A stretch of 64,000 nt of DNA from Cotesia glomerata (taxonomy: Eukaryota > Arthropoda > Insecta > Hymenoptera > Braconidae). The stretch covers positions 5,496,001-5,560,000 of the forward strand of contig NC_058161.1 of the NCBI RefSeq assembly GCF_020080835.1. The letters run 5' to 3'. The position numbers were made by a program, and so were the translations under genes. Shown one piece after another: positions 45,419 to 56,495 of this stretch; the stretch's first letter is position 1, and every line of letters starts with the position of its first letter. Under the pieces are notes generated by a model that saw only the letters and a program-made list of their open reading frames with translations, was not told the origin of the DNA and did not search any database.

Positions 45419-46854
45419 AGCTTAAAAATGACAATTTTTAGATTAAATTAGATTATATTGAGTTTAAAATTTACTTCAAAAATATTTTCTTTGAAACAAA
45501 TTTTTTTTTCTACGTTAGCAAAAAATTGTTTTTTAGCCAACATAAATTTATTTCCGCGTATCAAAAAAAATTTATATATTTTCTCACTATTTTCCTAGAA
45601 ATTTTCTTAAAACCTTCTTCACACAATTCTACAAAACCCAAGTAGCAAAACATAAAAGATTATGACATGACACCTCCACTATCATCTTGTACATTAAACT
45701 TTTTTATTGCTCCAGTAAAATTAATATTTTCATGATACTGTAATACGTTTTTTATTGTTTTACCTTTTGTTTTATTTTATATTAATATTAATATTAATAT
45801 TATCACTGTAACTATTGTTATTATAATCATTATATATCATTATTTTTTTGGTATAATAATACCTAAAATGGAGAGGAGGAAAAAACGTTGGTACGTGACT
45901 CGCTGCGATAAAACTTGCACATTTTGCTCGGCTTTCACCCGTACCGTTGGTTACTCGTTTCAGCCCGCAGTATCGTTTCTTTTTTTCTCGCTTTTTCACG
46001 GTTTTCGCGGTGGCTTAGGAGAAACGAGCCGCATTATCTCGGAAGACAGTAAACGAACAGAGTACGCCAATATGAACAAACTTTACTGCTGGAGAACGAC
46101 ACACACAAAACCTAAAAAATTATCCTCAAAAAATAAACATCCACAGAGAAAGTGCCAGCGTAGTAGCTTTAAAGCTGCAAGCTGTAACGAATTTTTGCTC
46201 ACCTCTGTCACTTGAGATGCACTTTTTGTCTTTTATACTCCACCCCTCCCTTCCCACCCTCCATCTCTTTTTGAAACTCTTTTCAGCATCGCTTTGTGTG
46301 TCCTCAAGCTTTTTTCGTGCTCAACAAATTTGACACTTTGTAGGAGCGTAGTTTGCACAGAAGATTTAAAGCTTTGCCAAGATTCCCGCCCGGATTATAG
46401 TCCGGCCATTATCGTCCGAAATCACGGCACTAAGTATTTGAAAAAACAAAGGACAGGAGCCCGAACCCGAACATGTTTGAGTAAATGAATTCATCCTGTA
46501 ATAACACAAGAGGATAACCGTCGCCTCGTAGCGTTCATTCAATATTGATCGTTTGTGTGAGCCAAATATTCTTGACTTTTTATTTATAAGCTTTTAATTT
46601 CTATTTATTTTATGCCGTCAGTTTTTAATTGTCTTTCTCGATCGGAAATTTGAATGATGCTTTGTTTGGGTTTTGAGAGAATATAAATAAACATTTTACG
46701 GAGCGATTCAATGGGCAATTATTTTTTGTTTCGGATAAAGTAAATAATAAATAGTAAAAATATTAACAGTAAATCATTTGACAGATTAGTTTGTTATTTG
46801 TTCTCGATAAATACTCGATATTTGACGTTAAAAATGTAAATATCAATACAGTAG
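45419..46854. other. Spacer with a balanced island, no gene
   Basis: The stretch 45860-46490 is less AT-rich, with a 115-codon frame at 45868-46215 (basic, no recognised domain) and another at 46294-46488. An ATATTA run is at 45779-45800. It could be an untranslated exon or regulatory DNA. Confidence 0.35.
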
Positions 46855-47822
46855 TACACGGAAAAAAAAAATTCGTTCTGGTAACCTAACTGTAGAGTTA
46901 CCACAACTATACACAGTTTACTATTCGTTGTAGAGTTACAGTAACATAATGTTATTTAGTTCTGATAACTCAATGTTGTTGAGCTCCCAGAGCTCTACGG
47001 GATTGTTCTCAGAGCTAATCGGTATAGTTGGGAGTGCTCTACGTTGCGCAGTAGTGGAGTGCGCTGACATATTTCATAACCTTCTAAAATGACAAACAGA
47101 ATTATTTTGTTACTCATCCATATTATTAAAAATATATGAGGACAATTAAGTTTCCAGTTTATTTATTTAAGGAAATAGGTTTTTTTTTTTGTCAAATTGA
47201 ATTTTGTTAGAACAGTTTTGTATTTATGGTTTTTCAAGGTTCATTTGCAGTGACTGTTAATTTAATTTATTAGTTTAATATATTGTGATAAGTAATAAGT
47301 TATCAGAATACATTAAAAACACCCCATTTAACACAAAATAAAATTTGTTTTCGTTTATTTATCTTTTCTTGTGCATATACGAAGTGATTTTATGTCCAAA
47401 ATTTATTGATATAATTAAGAAAATAAGATAATTTTGTGACGACCATATTTTTATTTTACAAATAATTTTTATTTGTAATATAAGATCTATTATTATTTTA
47501 TTTCTATTATAATACTATTCTTATTTGTCATATACAATTATTGTTGGCAATATAAATTCGTTCTGTCGCATTTATTTATTAAATTATCAATGCTAAATCG
47601 TAAAAAAAAATTATTAATCAGACTGCCAAAAATTTGTTATAGTCTCAGAACGATCCTGTAGAGTTGTGAGAGGTAAATAACGTTTAGCTCTCAGAGCTCA
47701 ACGATGTAGAGTTTCAGGAGCCAAATGGTATTGTTACCATAAGAATACGTTAACCTACTGGAACTTTTTACAACTAACTAACTACTATAGAGTTCCTATA
47801 GCAAAATTTTTTTCTCCGTGTA
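46855..47822 (+). mobile_element. CACGG/GTTGAGCTCTCAGAGC family, longest full copy
   Basis: It runs from TACACGGAAAAAAAAAATTC, then GTTCTGG, to ATAGCAAAATTTTTTTCTCC, then GTGTA. It is 968 bases with TA on both sides and in the opposite orientation to 44596-45385. At 47274 it preserves the uninterrupted sequence AGTTTAATATATTGTGATAA, which is split by another element in the copy at 62481. It is non-coding. Confidence 0.85.
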
Positions 47823-47989
47823 TGATAATTGGGATGAGTCAATTTTTTGTCGAATTTGTTTAGCCAATTTTGAGGTAAATACTTTGAATATCTGTAAAAA
47901 ATTCTTATAATAGGGTCTGATAACTCTATATATACTTTATAGCTTTATACAATAAATTGATGTATCCATACATAATATAACATGTCCAT

Positions 47990-48690
47990 TAGACTGCGTC
48001 AGAATAAAAAAACTTTTTTTTTTTTTTGAGTAAATACATCTAAAAAGTTTCTTTGTTAGACCAAAAAAAACCTCCTAAAAGATGGGCTTGATATCTTGAA
48101 AATTGAGCTGGTGCATGGGGGGGGGTCCCCTTTCCCATTTGAAATACTTTAAAAAAAAAACTTTTTTCTGTATTTTCATTGTATATCGTCAAAAAAAAAT
48201 CATCCCAATAAGTTAATTTTCAAAAAAGTTATGGTTATTTAACAAAAAAAAAGCTGTCTTCTTTAAATAACTCGTAACTTTTTATTGGTTGGGTAAAAAA
48301 ATTTGAAAAAATTCTATTGTTTTCAATAGCGTAGAGAAAGATACCAAAATTTCAGAAAAATCGAAAAGGGTCGGGTTCAAAAGTGGTCGATTTGGCATGA
48401 AATGCCCCATGTATAATATAAAAATATAATATAAATAAATATATTTTTTTTTCTTCTATACATAGATCAAATTTAGATATAATTGACAGACTGAATATAG
48501 ATGAATTAAGTAAAGAATTTTACGAAATAAAATAATTTGTAGTCGAAAAATAAAAAAAAAAGTTATTTTTGACTTTTTATAAATTTCGTTTTTTAAAGCC
48601 CTGTAACTTTTTTCCTATGCATTTTAGCGAAAAAATGAGAGACCTTTTTTGTAGAGAACTTTTTTTACTCTCACATATACCTTGATATGA
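47990..48690 (+). repeat. Probable dispersed repeat
   Basis: The region has the texture of a decayed repeat: long A/T runs, GCATGGGGGGGGGTCCCCTT at 48113, CTCGTAACTTTTTATTGGTT, and GGCATGAAATGCCCCAT at 48393-48409. No second copy was found in this window, so the assignment is tentative. Confidence 0.4.
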
Positions 48691-50430
48691 CTATATATGA
48701 CCAGATCAGGCTCTTCATTGCCATATATGTATATTAGTCTTGTTAGAAATTTTTTTCGGGTAAGGAAAAATGTCTACAATTATATTAGATATAAATCTCA
48801 CCTAAAATTCCTTTCAACTACAAAAACGCTGCTAAGTTGGTTTTTCTCCAAAACTACGTGCGTTATCCTACCCAATATATCATCAAAAAAGGTGATTCAT
48901 AATACGAAATAAATATTAATAAAAATCAAATAAATGGACTTGATTTTGAAATAAAACCCGTATGATATAACGTCAGAACAATAATTGATGAAACTGAGTG
49001 CCGCAGATTGCTAATTCGTATTCCACGTTGAGAGCCGGCAAATTGATGGCACTGAAACCCTAATGACGCCAGCGAAACTGCACGAGGCGTCGCGTCACGA
49101 GCCTTTAACTGCTTTTAATTGATAAGTCTCGACCCGGTCCTCAGTTTCTAGCCCCCTGTCTTCGTACTCGGCCCCTCAAGCTTGCATAAAATCTACCAAT
49201 TTATCTCCGGTTTTCAACTTTTCATTACACTAAAACCATGATAAATCAATGACGAGCCACTGGAAGAAAAAATTTCTGAAAATTCTGAAGTAACAAATTG
49301 AGTCTAAGTCCGAATAAAAATGTATAAGATTTTTACAGTCAGAAAAAAATTTACCTTTGAACTTATGACAAAAATTATCGGGTTGTTTATGTGAATAAAA
49401 TTTATTTCTTACGCTTATTATTTTTTGCCGGTAAACTATAGGGAAAATGAGTGACACTTTGAGGAGGTATTTCCCTAACAAAAGACACCATCAGGTTAGT
49501 GTTATTGGTTAGGGCTATTGGTTTCTTTCTCACGCACTAGTGTTGCCTCTCTTTATAGACTATCGCTCACTTACTTCCACTCACGTAAAATATCGAAAGT
49601 CACTGACTCAAGCATTTCTTATAAAAAAATGAATACCGCTCGTTTGTGTTATTTTTGGTAAAAAATACTTGTTATAACTTCAATTAAATATTCTCAGTTT
49701 TTCAAAAAAATCCTAAGAATAGTATGATTGTTATTAATTAAAATGTTCACTCTAACTACGGTCAGGATAGGGAATACATGTTAAATGTACGATTTTTAAT
49801 TGCTAATATTTCGAAAATTAGCACCGCAAGGACTATTAAAAAAAATTTATTCGTATAGAGGACACTTGAAAGTAGGCGCATTCAAAAATTGAAGAATATT
49901 GTAAGAAAAGTGATTTTGGGCAATATCTCCTTAAATGCCTCTATTACTACCATACTACACTTATACAATCATATAAGTAGATGTATATCGAGAAAACACT
50001 TAAGTTAAACCATCTTTTACTTTCTAAAATCATTTCATGTAGCTATTTTGAAAAAAAAAACGTTTTAAATAAAATTTTACGTGGACTTCGTGATATCACC
50101 TCATTTTTGATGTACCAACGATTACTCCCGAACAAATTGATATTTCAAGACCTGACTTTTTTTATTAGTTTAAGAATTCGATGAACTGGGTCCGTATTTC
50201 ATATCAGTAGCCTAGTTTACGTATTTTTTTTTTTAAATTGAATTTTTATTAAAATACACTACGATACATTTGTACAAAGACAAACAAACTTTTCTTATTT
50301 GTCACGTGAAAACTATGACGCCACTTGATCAAGCTAGATTTTTTTAAACTGCGTGCGCATATGACAAGAAAAAAGGACGCCGATATTTAAAAAAAAAATG
50401 AAAAATACTCTGTAAGAAATTTCTTAATTA
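48691..50430. other. Spacer with a balanced island, no gene
   Basis: The stretch 48950-49200 is clearly less AT-rich (for example GCCAGCGAAACTGCACGAGG) and non-repetitive, a candidate conserved non-coding block. The rest is AT-rich without recognisable frames. Confidence 0.35.
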
Positions 50431-50434
50431 TAAT

Positions 50435-50598
50435 TTTTTTAACTTCCGCTAAAAAAATTAAAAATTTTCAAAAATCGGGAAGTTATTGTTTTTACCCCGT
50501 TTTTCGAAAATCGAGTTTTCATCAGATCTCAATGTTTTGAGGTCCTAGGAAGCTTCCCTGACTATTCCCGCGATGGTGTCTGTATGTCTGTATGGATG

Positions 50599-50637
<39 letters not shown>

Positions 50638-51345
50638 ATATATGTATGTATGTATGTAAACCTCTTATAACTTTTGAACGGCTTGACCGATTTGATCGCG
50701 GTTGGTGCCATTCGAAAGGGCTCGACTGAACTTAAATTTTCAATATACTTTGGAACTTCGGTTCAGTAGATTTTGAGAAATAGCAAAAAAACTACAAAAA
50801 AAAATTTTTTTAAATGGGGTTTTTTTGGAATAACTTTTAAACGGCTTTACCGATCAATTTCAAAAACTAATCAGCTCTTAACATAAAAAAACCACGTCGA
50901 TCGCCGCCAGTCTAGTCAAAATTGGTTGACTCTTTCGTGAGTTATCGTTGACGAAAGAAAACTGAAAAAAGTGTTTTTTCGGAATCACTCCGAAATTTTT
51001 CGTTCTATCAACTTAAACTCGAAGATTCTTCATGAAACTTAAAAAACTGCGTTGAATGCTACCAACCGCGTGAAAATCGGTTCATTTATTCAAAAGTCAT
51101 TGCGATTGGAAAATTCAAAAAATAGTGTTTTATCAAACTTCTATCAAACTTTTGAGCTCGAAGAGCTCAAAAGCATACAAAAGCTATTTTTTTGAGCTCG
51201 GAGAGCTCAAAATAATACTCAAATTGTATTTATGAGCTCGAAGAGCTCAAAAACGTCTTAAGTGCAATTTCAAGCGTTTAGGTATGAATTGGCGGGTAGT
51301 TGCAGGGTGGCCTTCAGGGTCAACCGTTTTCCTAATTTTTTTTTT
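50435..51345 (+). repeat. AACTTCCCGCT repeat family, copy 2 with microsatellites
   Basis: It aligns with 33195-33850 but contains an extra block including GTCCTAGGAAGCTTCCCTGA and a TG/TATG microsatellite (50595-50657), plus a local triplication of GAGCTCGAAGAGCTCAAAA near 51155-51250. It ends GTTGCAGGGTGGCCTTCAGG then GTCAACCG, as copy 1 does. Confidence 0.8.
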
Positions 51346-51380
51346 TAATCAATTACACAATTTATTTTTTTCTTAAAAAA

Positions 51381-51430
51381 TGATTGAGCGTTATGAGCCG
51401 TGCATTTTTGGATTTTCCAAACTTTATTTT
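51381..51430 (+). repeat. Lone GGATTTTCCAAAC end
   Basis: GAGCGTTATGAGCCGTGCAT then TTTTGGATTTTCCAAACTTT matches the left end of 7281-8610. No opposite end was found nearby. Confidence 0.6.
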
Positions 51431-52079
51431 CCATTGTATTAGGGAATAATTAATATTAGAACTGTAATTAAATCAAGAATTGTGAAATGTTTCACGATTA
51501 CTGTGGTTTTCACGGTAATTTAAGAAAATAAAAAAATTCTTTCAATCTAATGAAACGGGAATCGTATAGATACATACATTCTCACATAATAAGCATGAGA
51601 ATACCTCGGGAAGGCAGTTTGTCCGGGAATTTATTCACAGCATTAAATATATTTCATTATTTACCCGAAAACAAACTAAAGTGCTCTCAGTGGGAATATT
51701 CAGAAGGCCAGTTGGATTATTCCTCGGTGAGCCTTCATCTTGCTACCCAGACACCAGACACCAGACAGCAGAAGGTGCTATTCACACGGGAATATAACGA
51801 GAAATTTTCGCCGCTTACTTCCTATTCTTCCTTTCTCTCCTCCACGTTAAACCATTCTCTCACCCTTACCCATCCCATTACCTCATACTCTTACTCATAA
51901 CCTCATAATATAGCACAAATGTCTGTACTTAACCTACGAGAATTCTATCCGAGCCTTGTCAAAGTTTGACTCGAGTGCATAATTGAATGTGGGATGTAAT
52001 GTAAAACCGGTAAATATGCGAGTACTTGGTCCTCAAAGTGCGCTAGTTTCGCTCCCTCGATCTTTCTTTGCCTTTATTT

Positions 52080-52085
<6 letters not shown>
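51431..52085. other. Mixed spacer, no recognised gene
   Basis: A 116-codon frame at 51550-51900 lies in balanced sequence but has no recognisable domain and a Ser/Tyr-rich end. No splice context was convincing. Confidence 0.35.

Positions 52086-52131
<46 letters not shown>
52086..52131. repeat. (TA)n microsatellite
   Basis: An uninterrupted TA run of about 23 units. Confidence 0.95.
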
Positions 52132-52133
<2 letters not shown>

Positions 52134-52369
52134 ACGACAAATATACTCTCCAGTGAAGAATGCTCTCTCTACCCAGCGAGGTAACTCGTTTTCGAAAGCT
52201 CCTGAACGCCCTCGTAAATCCAGATTAAAAGCTTGTACGGGCGTGCGAAGGGCGAGCTTAATATCTCGACGCCGGAACTCGGGGGCGAGAGTACGAATAA
52301 AAAAGAGCTATGAGGTACTAGACAGAGAATAAATAAAAGATTTTTAATATACTGTAAATATTGTGTATA

Positions 52370-53345
52370 ATGATATACATGATGATCATAACAATAAACT
52401 TGATGATAATAATAATAATGATTAGCGTTATAATAAATTATCATGATGATAGGTTGATAATCATGCTTGAGCTTGATGATCAATGATTATAATTAATGAT
52501 AAGTATGATTATCACAATAATAAGTCTAATGGTCATAATGGTAAGCTTGATGATAAACTTTATCATGAATATCATAAACTTTATGATCAATAATTATGAT
52601 AATAAACTCATTAAAAGCATGATAAGCTTGATTATCAATGATCATAATAACAAAAATGATGATCATGATAGTATGCTGGATAATCATTATGATAAATTAT
52701 AAACTTCGTGATAACCATTAAGAGCGTAATGATCAACCTATCATGATTGATGATGATAATTTAGATGAGTTTAGATTGATGATAAACTTGATGATCTGTA
52801 ATCGTGACAACAAACTTAATGAAAAGCATGATAAGCTTGATTATCAATGATCATGATGACAAAAATGATGATCATGATAGTATGCTGAATAATCATGATG
52901 ATAAACTATAAACTTTATGATAACCGTTAAGAGCGTGATGATCAATCATCATGATGACGAGTTTAGCTTGATGATAAACTTCATCATGAATATAATAAAC
53001 TTATGATCAATAATCATGATAATAAACTTGATGAAAAGTATGATAAGCTTGATTATCAATGATGATGATATAACAATGATGATCATTATAGTATGCTAGA
53101 TAATCATGATGATAAACTATGAACCTCATGATAACCATTAAGAGCGTAATAATCAATCATGATGATGATGAGTTTAGCTTGATGATAAACTTCATCATAA
53201 ATATTATAAACTTGATAATCAATAATAATAATGAATTCGATGATAACCACTATAAGCTTGATAACCATAATGATAATGATAAGCATCATAAGCTTTTAAT
53301 GAGCAGTGATCATAATGATAAGCATGATGACCATCGGGATATTAA
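52370..53345 (+). repeat. ATGAT-rich tandem array, period about 210 bases
   Basis: The sequence is made of TGATGATAAAC, CATGAT and AAGCTTGAT words. The marker GTATGCT recurs at 52671, 52880 and 53091, and AAGAGCGT follows it each time, giving spacings of 209 and 211 bases. At least three full units and degenerate flanks are present. Frames on both strands are by-products of the repeat. Confidence 0.85.
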
Positions 53346-55939
53346 TGACGCTAAAGTAGATGATGACAATATTTACGTTCAATTTTGTAATTGTTTGTAC
53401 CCATCAAGCTCAATTAATAATTGTCATTATTGCAGAACGCGCTTCCGATTCAATTAAAAATTGGTTGATTCCAAATCAATTTATCTATTCTCGGGATCGC
53501 ATGCGAAACAGCTGGCTTATATTGGACGAAAAAGTTGTCATCTAATCTTGTATCTAATTTGTAAAGAAAGTAAAGAATGATGACATAGTGGTATGGTCGT
53601 GGGTGGATATTTGCCGATAAGGCAAAAACGGTTATCAAAACTCTGGGAAACTATCGGAAAGTAGTTGGGTTCAGTACTTTAGACGTTAAACGATGATGAT
53701 GACGAGGGATTTTATGCATGTATATAACTTTCGTTAAAGTTAGCTCATCCCATCTAGTCGAATCTGGTCGCTTAGTATCAATATTCTTACCCAGAAATGC
53801 GTGACCAAGTTCGCGGTTCTGCCAAAGTTCGTGAGGTGAATCCCACAACTGGGAGTAATCGATTTTGCGTGCCCACAGCCGAGAAATCTACGATGTGCGC
53901 AGACTACGTATATCTGTATATAACTTTTACTAGCTATATGTATAACTGTACATGTATGTACCATGCCAGCAAATAATAGGACATAGCTGCATGGAAGTAT
54001 TCTGCGGCTTTTCCTACTTGAGGCGACTTTCAAAAATAGTTTGACCTCTGCGACCACTGGTTGTTGTCTGACGATCAACATAGTCAGCTGATTGTTCACG
54101 AAATATCATTACTATGTCATCAAAAATTTAAAAAGAAAAAACCAATCAAATTTTAACATTCATTTATTGCAAAAATATTCAAACTTTCAATCCAAAGAAT
54201 TTTTAATTCATTCAACTGATTACTTTCATTTATATTTCTACAATGAAATGATCGCTCAAAAAATGCATTTTTGAATCCGCAAAACTTTTTTTCGATCTCC
54301 ATTATCCTTCTGGAAAATCATTTCCTAAACCTTAGGCGCTTTCAGCCGTAACATACCGAAGCAGGTTAGGGAGCAAGGGCAACTCGAGCCAGCATAGTTA
54401 GTGCTTGATTCGCTTCCGAAAGTTACTCCTCCTTGAAACTTTATCCTTGTATATCTGTTCCTTTTATTCTTATTTTCCTTCTCCTTTTTTTTTTTTTTTT
54501 TTTTTTTTATATTTGCTGCTTTTTACGTTGGGAACAACTTTTGTTCAGTTCCTGCTTCCATAATAATCGCTGCTCGTCTAGCTAAACGAGTAAAATAAGT
54601 TCGCTGGGAAAGGGTCCACGAAAAATCACCTTCACTGCCGGAAGCATCAGCTGAGAAACTTTTAATTATTAGCAAACCCTTTCTCGTTAAATTTCAACCA
54701 CTTAAGCTCCAATCGCTTATTAGATTGTGAAAAAAAAAAAATTATTTAACTTTAAATTTTACAGTGAGCTTCACTTAAAAAGATTCTAACATGGCTTGAA
54801 ATCAATTTTTTTCCCGAGAATTCATTATCAGGCAGAAAAATTCTGATTTAAGGAACACAGAAATTTTTTTGATGAATTTGAGTTGGCTAGTTGGGAAGCT
54901 GATAAAATTTGCTAAAAAATGACCCCTCTTGTGTCGCGATATCTCTTAGGTCAATTTTTTGATTAATTGATTAATAAAATATTAATCAATTAATTTCCTA
55001 CTAATTGATAACTCAATATATAAGTGTGGGTAGTCATTTTACTCAGGCTGATCATCTCCAGGTCGCACTTTGCTTCGATTTTCATACTTCTAAAATTTTT
55101 ATAATATTCATAAATTTATTATATTTTTAAGACAACAATGTTGTTAAAAAATTCATTGAAATTTTTTATACGATTTCTATGAGTTAGTTTCTGCAGCATT
55201 CATCATTATATTGATTTCTATATTATTAAAAATTGAAATTGAGTTACATAATATTCAATCGTCAGTATTAAAAATATAGAGCTCCATCATATACACGTCT
55301 AGACACACTGAAAGCGTGAGAAGAAAAGAAGGAATAGAGGGACGTGAAAAAATCATTTATCTTACATTATAAAAATGGTTTTTATCATCTCATTATTAGT
55401 GGTAAAACTTTTTCCAGTTTTAATTTATTGGCAATAAAATAGACGCCAGCGATGATAATCTCATGACTTAGCTCTCGAGTGTACTTATGTCTTCAGCAAG
55501 TCGAGTTTCATTTTTACTACAGACGTTTTTTATTTTTATTTTCGCACGATGAAGAAAACTATGAGCGGCAAGTGGCCAGAGACTCGAGGGAATATCGAGT
55601 GCTGGGATTAAAGTGCCAGAATGGAAAGCCTGGGGACCCGTTAACAACTTTTAAGATCAAGTACCACCGCATTCATGGAAATACGCGGCTTCTTTTACGC
55701 GTACCTTTTTTTTTGTTCTCCGCATCTACTAACTAAGGACAATTAGTGAAGATTTTAATGAGTTCTGAATTTTGAAGAGGAGCTTGATAAATACCTGCTA
55801 ATTGCTTTTAAAATCGGTTAGATTTTTCTTAAGCCAAAAAAAATTTTTTTTGTATTTTATTTAGACAACAAAAAAAAATAAGAGTAAAATTACACGTAAA
55901 ATATTTCTTCAATATTGACATTTCAGGCGATAGGGAATT
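53346..55939. other. Spacer, no recognised gene
   Basis: Balanced patches occur at 53640-54080, 54330-54430 and 55540-55700. Frames at 53740-54099 (-) and 55479-55736 (+) show no domain. A poly-T run of about 23 is at 54487-54509. Confidence 0.35.
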
Positions 55940-56077
55940 AATAGTATATTACACACCTGTGGCAAGAAAATGAGAAATGTCTCAGAACACATATATGTTG
56001 CCCGAGGCGAAGCCGAGGTCGACATATATGTGATCTGAGATATTTATTATTTTCCTGCCATAGGTTTGTATACTATT
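55940..56077. repeat. Long palindrome upstream of the Crypton gene
   Basis: The left arm starts AATAGTATATTACACACCTG and the right arm ends CCATAGGTTTGTATACTATT. In between GGCAAGAAAATGAGAAATGT and CAGAACACATATATGTTGCC pair with the mirrored half around the apex CGAGGCGAAGCCGAGG. The arms are about 65 bases with modest mismatch. The outer tips and GC-rich apex match the palindrome at 58499-58681. Confidence 0.85.
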
Positions 56078-56080
56078 TTT

Positions 56081-56160
56081 CTGTCCGACAGAGGCGGAAA
56101 GCGGCAATTTCGTTTAGCGCAGCGGGCCGAAAGTTGCCACTTTCCGCCTGGAGGGCAGAA
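56081..56160. repeat. Second palindrome: GGCGGAAAG...CTTTCCGCC
   Basis: CTGTCCGACAGAGGCGGAAA then GCGGCAATTTCG pairs with CCGAAAGTTGCCACTTTCCG then CCTGGAGGGCAG. It directly follows the first palindrome and precedes the direct repeat. Confidence 0.75.
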
Positions 56161-56169
56161 AAAAATTTT

Positions 56170-56320
56170 TTCTTACTCCCTCGGTCAAAAGTACGTGATC
56201 CTGATCCGATTGCACGGCAGAAAGTGTCACATTCATGCATTGGTAAATCTATACCAGCGCCCTCTAGGCAAGCGGGAGTAAAAACTTAGTCATATGCACT
56301 GATACTCAATACGTGAGACA
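56170..56320 (+). repeat. Upstream direct repeat flanking the Crypton gene
   Basis: It aligns in the same orientation with 58657-58798: CGGTCAAAAGTACG / CGGTCGAAAGTACG, CGATTGCACGGCAGAAAG / CGATTTCACGGCAGAAAG, GCGCCCTCTAGG / GCGCCCTACGAC and TATGCACTGATACTCAATAC / CATGCACTGACAACGAGACA. The repeats are diverged, best over the first 55 bases. Confidence 0.75.
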
Positions 56321-56495
56321 TCGCCTATACAACCTGCGCAACACACGCTTACCAGTGTGGTGTACTGACGCTTACTTCAGTAAACCTTCTTTTAACTCGG
56401 GCTCATATAACCTTAAAATTTTTTTACGATTTACTTAATGCTAATGTTGATCAGTGAATATTATTTAGAGACTGAAGAGTGATACAAATAAAAAA

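Noticed and set aside
52370..53345. CRISPR array
   Set aside because: Units are long, degenerate and lack short identical repeats with unique spacers, and the DNA is eukaryotic.
52370..53545. Frames rich in Ile, Asn, Asp and His within the ATGAT array
   Set aside because: These are translations of a tandem repeat and are open on both strands for that reason.
53740..54099. 119-codon minus-strand frame
   Set aside because: No similarity to a known family and no supporting exon signals.
55479..55736. 85-codon frame upstream of the Crypton locus
   Set aside because: The central part looks protein-like, but no domain, splice acceptor or neighbouring exon could be supported.
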